DNA of 45,023 nt from an uncultured bacterium. Its GTDB lineage: Bacteria; Atribacterota; Atribacteria; Atribacterales; Caldatribacteriaceae. The number at the start of each line of letters is the position of its first letter. Within the stretch, counting starts at the first letter, position 1. Shown here piece by piece: positions 41,854-45,023 of this stretch. Location: contig CALAIW010000024.1 in assembly GCA_937922705.1 (NCBI GenBank), positions 1 to 45,023 of the forward strand, given 5' to 3'. A model generated the notes under the pieces. That model saw only the letters and a program-made list of their open reading frames with translations. It was not told the DNA's origin and made no database searches. Made by a program: the position numbers and the translations under genes.

Positions 41854-42775
41854 GGCATTCCCTCAGGATGTCTCTGGAGAGCATATCGCTTCTCTCGCTG
41901 GGGTAAGTCGGGTTGCGGTGTGGAAAGTAGTCCAAGAACTCAAAGCGCAGGGTTTTCCTGTGGCCGCATCCCGCAAGGGGTATCGTCTCCTTACCATTCC
42001 TGACTCTTTTGACCCCGATGTTCTTGAACCGTACCTTGCCCAAGAAGTCCAGGGTATCCAGGTGGTGTATGAGGAAGAAGTGGACTCAACGAATACCCGC
42101 CTTAAGACTCTTGCTGAGGGAGGCGCTCCAGAGGGGACGCTCTTTGTGGCGGAGTCGCAAACGAGAGGACGGGGAAGGCGGGGGAGGAGCTGGTTCTCCC
42201 TCCCAGGGAAGAGCCTTACCTTTTCCCTCCTTCTTCGACCCTGCCTTTCTCCTGAGGTGTGTCCTTCTTTGGCGCTTTTGGCTGGTATTGCCCTTTCTAA
42301 AGCCTTAGAAGACCTTGGATTTTCGCCGAAGCTCAAGTGGCCCAATGACCTTCTCCTTGCGGGGAAAAAGGTTGCCGGCATCCTCCTTGAAACCGCTACC
42401 GACCTTGATGAGGTACCCTGGGTAGTCCTCGGGGTTGGGGTCAACGTAAACCTCAAAGAGGAAGAAGTGCTCCCCCTTCCTTTTCCGGCTACCTCACTCC
42501 GGATGGAGCGAGGAGAGCCCGTTTTGAGGGTTCTTGTGCTCCGCCGCTTTCTTGTCCATTTCTTTGAGGACTACAGAGAATGGAAGCAATCTGGAGACTT
42601 TTCCCCCTGGGTTGCAGAGTACAACCACCGCTTTGCGTTCATGGGGAAAAGCGTAACCGTTTCGGGGGGCAGGGAGCTCGTTTCTGGCGTTGTCCGGGGT
42701 GTCGATGCGCGGGGGGCTCTTCGACTTGAGAAGGATGGGGAAGAGGTTGCTCTCACCTGGGGAGAGATTGCGTGA
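41807..42775 (+). CDS. birA: Biotin--[acetyl-CoA-carboxylase] ligase and biotin operon repressor
   Basis: The 322-residue bifunctional BirA has an N-terminal helix-turn-helix (SGEHIASLAGVSRVAVWKVVQELKAQGF) and a ligase domain with VDSTNTR, the biotinyl-AMP loop GRGRRGRSW, KWPNDLL, KVAGILLE and VGVNVN. A C-terminal SH3-like cap (SVTVSGG...GVDARGALRL) closes the protein. It biotinylates carrier proteins and represses biotin genes when biotin is plentiful. Its likely operator lies in front of bioY 660 bp downstream. ATG 41807 lacks a ribosome site. TTG 41822 could be the true start. Confidence 0.95.
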   Translation: MNGKNLRRSILSLLLEAFPQDVSGEHIASLAGVSRVAVWKVVQELKAQGFPVAASRKGYRLLTIPDSFDPDVLEPYLAQEVQGIQVVYEEEVDSTNTRLKTLAEGGAPEGTLFVAESQTRGRGRRGRSWFSLPGKSLTFSLLLRPCLSPEVCPSLALLAGIALSKALEDLGFSPKLKWPNDLLLAGKKVAGILLETATDLDEVPWVVLGVGVNVNLKEEEVLPLPFPATSLRMERGEPVLRVLVLRRFLVHFFEDYREWKQSGDFSPWVAEYNHRFAFMGKSVTVSGGRELVSGVVRGVDARGALRLEKDGEEVALTWGEIA

Positions 42776-42865
42776 CCTTATCGGGTCGCATTACCTCAAA
42801 ATCGTTCTGAGAAAGGAATAAGGATGCCTCTTGAGGGTTGTTCCTCCTTGGAAGGAGGGAGAAAA

Positions 42866-43321
42866 GTGGCCGGAGAGATGGAAAGACTTGGGAGGCTTGA
42901 GGCGGAAAACCGTTGGTTGCGGAAAGCGTTTGTGTTTCTTGTTTTCGCCCTATGTGCCCTTTTGTTCTTTGGGGCAACCCGCTGGAATAGGGAAGTGGTG
43001 GCGGAGCGATTCGTGCTTGTTGATGGCAAGGGAAACCCCAAGGTGACTTTGTCTGCTGGTCCTCTGGGGCCGGTGCTTGCCTTTCTTGGAGACAATGGGA
43101 GGGCACGAATCGTTCTTGTTTCAGGAGAGGATATGGCAGGAATTGCCTTCTGCGATTCCCAGGGGGTGCCGCGGATGGGCATTGCCCTTGTGGGGAGCAT
43201 TGCTGGGATTGCCTTTGGAGACCCAAAGGGAATCCTTCGCATGGGTATGGCTCTAACCGAAAAGGACCCAGTTATTGGGTTTTACGACTCTCAGGGGAAC
43301 CTTATCCGCCAGCTACCTTAG
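42866..43321 (+). CDS. Single-pass membrane protein with five short beta repeats
   Basis: This 151-residue protein starts at GTG with AAGGAGG 7 nt upstream. A short charged coiled-coil N terminus (EMERLGRLEAENRWLRK) leads into one membrane helix (about 20-37). The rest is five tandem repeats of about 20 residues with the plan hydrophobic-x-F-x-D-xx-G-xx-R-x-x-hydrophobic, such as FVLVDGKGNPKVTL, LAFLGDNGRARIVL, IAFCDSQGVPRMGIA and IAFGDPKGILRMGMA. These predict a small beta solenoid or propeller-like extracytoplasmic domain. I do not recognise a named function. It sits alone between birA and bioY. Confidence 0.75.
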   Translation: MAGEMERLGRLEAENRWLRKAFVFLVFALCALLFFGATRWNREVVAERFVLVDGKGNPKVTLSAGPLGPVLAFLGDNGRARIVLVSGEDMAGIAFCDSQGVPRMGIALVGSIAGIAFGDPKGILRMGMALTEKDPVIGFYDSQGNLIRQLP

Positions 43322-43436
43322 CTCATATGCCTTTTGCAAAGGCGCGTGTGGGGCTAAAGACATACGTACTTAGGGGTTTTTGCTCAAGGACTTTCGGCCT
43401 TTGGAGCCCGAGGGATAGTATCCGTTAGGTAATTCG

Positions 43437-43488
43437 CTTCCTCTTTTCGTTAACTTATTTTATAATTATTGTTAACGAAAAGAGGAAG
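43437..43488. promoter_or_regulatory. BirA operator overlapping the bioY promoter
   Basis: Two perfect 18-bp inverted arms (43437-43454 and 43471-43488) end inward in GTTAAC and are separated by 16 bp. GTTAAC-N16-GTTAAC is the core of the BirA site known in Gram-positive-type bacteria. The -10 TATAAT (43461-43466) lies in the spacer, so bound BirA would block RNA polymerase. The rest of the gap 43322-43436 has only minor hairpins. Confidence 0.85.
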
Positions 43489-43499
43489 GAGGAATACTT

Positions 43500-44057
43500 A
43501 TGTCCCTTTCTCCCTTTTCTATGACTCGCGTAGCTCTTTTTGCTGCCCTTTGCGTTGTTGCCGCGGTGACTTTTAGGTTCAGCTCAGGCGTTGTTCCTTT
43601 TAGCCTTGTTCCTTTTGTCGTTTTCCTTGCAGGGTTTCTTTTGCCGCCCCTTGAGGCGTTCTTGAGTATGCTTTTGTACCTTCTCCTTGGGCTTTCTGGA
43701 CTTCCTGTTTTTGCTACCCCTCCCTTTGGAGGGCCCTTGTATGTTCTCCGGCCCACCTTCGGTTTTCTTTTAGGCTTTGTCCTTGCTGCCCCAGGTGTGG
43801 CTTTCCTCTCAAAGGGGAAAACCGCGCGAAGGATTGCCCAGGCTATAGGCGCTGGAATGGCACTCCTGTACCTTCCGGGGATTCTCTACTTTTTCTTTGC
43901 CATGAACGTGTTTCTTGGAAAACCTGTAGGTCTTTGGGACACTGTACGAATTGCCTTTATTCCCTTTGCCGGACCAGATTTGGTGAAGGCCTTTTTTGCC
44001 TATCTTCTTGCCCGCCAAATTCTACCCAGGTTGAGGCAAAGTCTTCACAGCAAGTAG
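43500..44057 (+). CDS. bioY: Biotin transporter BioY (ECF S component)
   Basis: The 185-residue membrane protein has six helices and BioY landmarks: GVVPFSLVPFVVFLAGFLL, LLLGLSGLPVFATPPFGGPLYVL-PTFGFLLGF, and a C-terminal GPDLVKAFFAYLLA. It binds biotin with high affinity and works with an ECF energising module, or alone. AAGGAGG lies 7 nt before the ATG. The BirA operator directly upstream fits repression by biotin. No biotin synthesis genes are in the window. Confidence 0.95.
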   Translation: MSLSPFSMTRVALFAALCVVAAVTFRFSSGVVPFSLVPFVVFLAGFLLPPLEAFLSMLLYLLLGLSGLPVFATPPFGGPLYVLRPTFGFLLGFVLAAPGVAFLSKGKTARRIAQAIGAGMALLYLPGILYFFFAMNVFLGKPVGLWDTVRIAFIPFAGPDLVKAFFAYLLARQILPRLRQSLHSK

Positions 44058-44161
44058 CGTGCGGTTTTCTGAGGGGTCATCCTCTGCGCCTTTTTCATCG
44101 GGAATACTCTGCCCGTCTTCTGGTTACCAAACACAAGTAGCTCAGAAAGGAGGTTTCTCCT

Positions 44162-44620
44162 GTGCCTGAGGTTGGAAACTTGGCTCCCGATTTTGCCCTG
44201 AAGGACCAGCACGGGAAAGAACAAAGGCTGAGTGATTTTCGTGGTAAAAAGGTAATTCTCTCTTTTCACCCCCTTGCTTTTACTAGAGTATGTACCTACC
44301 AGATGCAGGATCTGGAGGCCAAAAAGGCGGAGTTTGACGAGCTCGGGGCTGTTGCCTTAGGCTTGAGTGTGGATCCAGTACCCGCCAAGCACGCCTGGGC
44401 GAAAGAAATAGGGGTGAAGGAAACGCTTCTCCTTTCGGATTTTTGGCCCCACGGCGAGGTAGCACAAAGATACGGTGTCTTTGATGCAGAAGAGGGCTTT
44501 TCGAAACGTGCGGTTTTCGTTATTGGGGAAGACGGCACAATTATCTGGAAAAAGGAATATCCCTTGAAGGAGCGACCAGATATTGAGGAGGTTTTGGCGG
44601 TTCTGAGGGGTAACGTGTGA
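44162..44620 (+). CDS. 1-Cys peroxiredoxin (AhpE/AhpC-TSA family)
   Basis: The 152-residue thioredoxin-fold peroxidase has the peroxidatic site PLAFTRVC (Pro37, Thr41, Cys44), the PxxxTxxC signature. Cys44 is the only cysteine, so it must be a 1-Cys enzyme reduced by an outside thiol. It reduces hydrogen peroxide or organic peroxides. GTG has AAGGAGG 8 nt upstream. It stands 104 bp after bioY and may have its own promoter. A hairpin follows the stop. Confidence 0.92.
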   Translation: MPEVGNLAPDFALKDQHGKEQRLSDFRGKKVILSFHPLAFTRVCTYQMQDLEAKKAEFDELGAVALGLSVDPVPAKHAWAKEIGVKETLLLSDFWPHGEVAQRYGVFDAEEGFSKRAVFVIGEDGTIIWKKEYPLKERPDIEEVLAVLRGNV

Positions 44621-44665
44621 CGTTTTGGGTAGTGTTTCTCTTTTTCGTCGGAGGGTGTTGTGAAA

Positions 44666-44715
44666 GGGCCTTCTCCCGGGATGATTACCCAAAGAATTGT
44701 CCCAGGAGAAGGTCC
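44666..44715 (+). terminator. Long hairpin after the peroxiredoxin gene
   Basis: Bases 44666-44686 pair with 44695-44715 as a stem of about 20 bp with a few mismatches or G-U pairs and a loop of 8 nt (GGGCCTTCTCC and GGAGAAGGTCC at its base). The tail TAACTTTTGG is only modestly T-rich, so it may end transcription with reduced efficiency. Confidence 0.5.
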
Positions 44716-44980
44716 TAACTTTTGGAACAGGATTTCCTGGTAGCACTCTGGATCTTCTGGACACAATGTGCTGCCAGGATTGCATAGTTTTTAAAGTATA
44801 CGAATTGCAAGGAATGGTTGGTGTTGCCCTTTTTATTCCTTCTATGGTGATTTTCCCTTGGGGAGTACGTCTTGTCCTCCTCACTTTGCCCCCTTTTCGC
44901 GCCTTTACACATTAGTATCAACTTTTTTGATATAAATGAAAAAATTTACGTTTTCCACCCTCCAAGGTAAAGATATTCTC

Positions 44981-45009
44981 TTGACAAAGAAATGGGGAAA
45001 AGTTATTCT
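44981..45009 (+). promoter_or_regulatory. Promoter at the right edge
   Basis: A perfect -35 TTGACA (44981-44986) is followed after 17 nt by TATTCT (45004-45009). The gene it serves lies outside the window. Confidence 0.55.
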
Positions 45010-45023
45010 CTTTTCAGAAGGTT

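Larger units (their letters stand above)
44621..45023. other. Non-coding right end with regulatory sequence for a gene beyond the window
   Basis: No convincing protein is encoded here. It holds the hairpin at 44666-44715, a small palindrome TATCAA-N6-TTGATA (44916-44932) and the promoter at 44981-45009. A near direct repeat, AAGATATTCTCTT (44970-44982) and AAGTTATTCTCTT (45000-45012), overlaps that promoter. Confidence 0.5.

Noticed and set aside
44697-44915. Small plus-strand open frame after the peroxiredoxin
   Set aside because: It starts inside the hairpin arm, has no ribosome site, and its hydrophobic tail is not a recognisable domain.

Overview
The window looks like part of a chromosome from an anaerobic, probably thermophilic bacterium of about 50% G+C. 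Genes are tightly packed, stop and start codons often overlap, and many genes start with GTG or TTG. The gene set (Rex repressor, TRAP transporter, c-di-GMP signalling, Asp23 protein, GT-C mannosyltransferases) would suit Atribacterota/Caldatribacterium or a related deep lineage, but I cannot fix the taxon from sequence reading alone. The right half carries the replication origin region: rex <- oriC -> dnaA-dnaN-recF-dciA-gyrB-gyrA.

Left part (1-13.3 kb). After the tail of a prepilin peptidase and a repeat-filled gap, a c-di-GMP-I riboswitch precedes a C39-like cysteine-peptidase lipoprotein. Then come tlpA-like and arsR-like genes, glmS and tRNA-Ser(CGA). A six-gene minus-strand operon (GT-C mannosyltransferase, PMT-type mannosyltransferase with a discoidin-like domain, GtrB-like and GtrA-like proteins, tadA, and an NfrB-like glycosyltransferase with c-di-GMP-binding MshEN modules) faces a divergent gene for a membrane HD-GYP c-di-GMP phosphodiesterase. 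Sensor/degrader, effector enzyme and riboswitch therefore sit within about 12 kb and may form one c-di-GMP-controlled surface-glycan programme.

Middle (13.4-27.4 kb). A second minus-strand operon, dctP-dctQ-dctM-FGGY kinase-LarA homologue-SDR, looks like uptake and catabolism of a hydroxy or sugar acid. A frameshifted DJ-1/PfpI pseudogene separates it from an E1 alpha/beta pair of a 2-oxoacid or acetoin dehydrogenase that has no E2/E3 nearby. A plus-strand housekeeping string follows (bifunctional nuclease, SLOG protein, Asp23 protein, a five-Cys mini-protein, rsmA, ROK repressor), then convergent NusG-II and rex.

Right part (27.4-45 kb). DnaA boxes cluster upstream of dnaA, with weaker ones downstream. 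From dnaN to birA the genes form an almost unbroken plus-strand run. The cobamide lower-ligand and aminopropanol assembly genes (cobD, cobU, cobS, pduX, cobC, cbiB) begin on the gyrA stop codon. A flippase-like protein and birA follow. The window ends with a beta-repeat membrane protein, bioY under a near-ideal BirA operator, and a 1-Cys peroxiredoxin.
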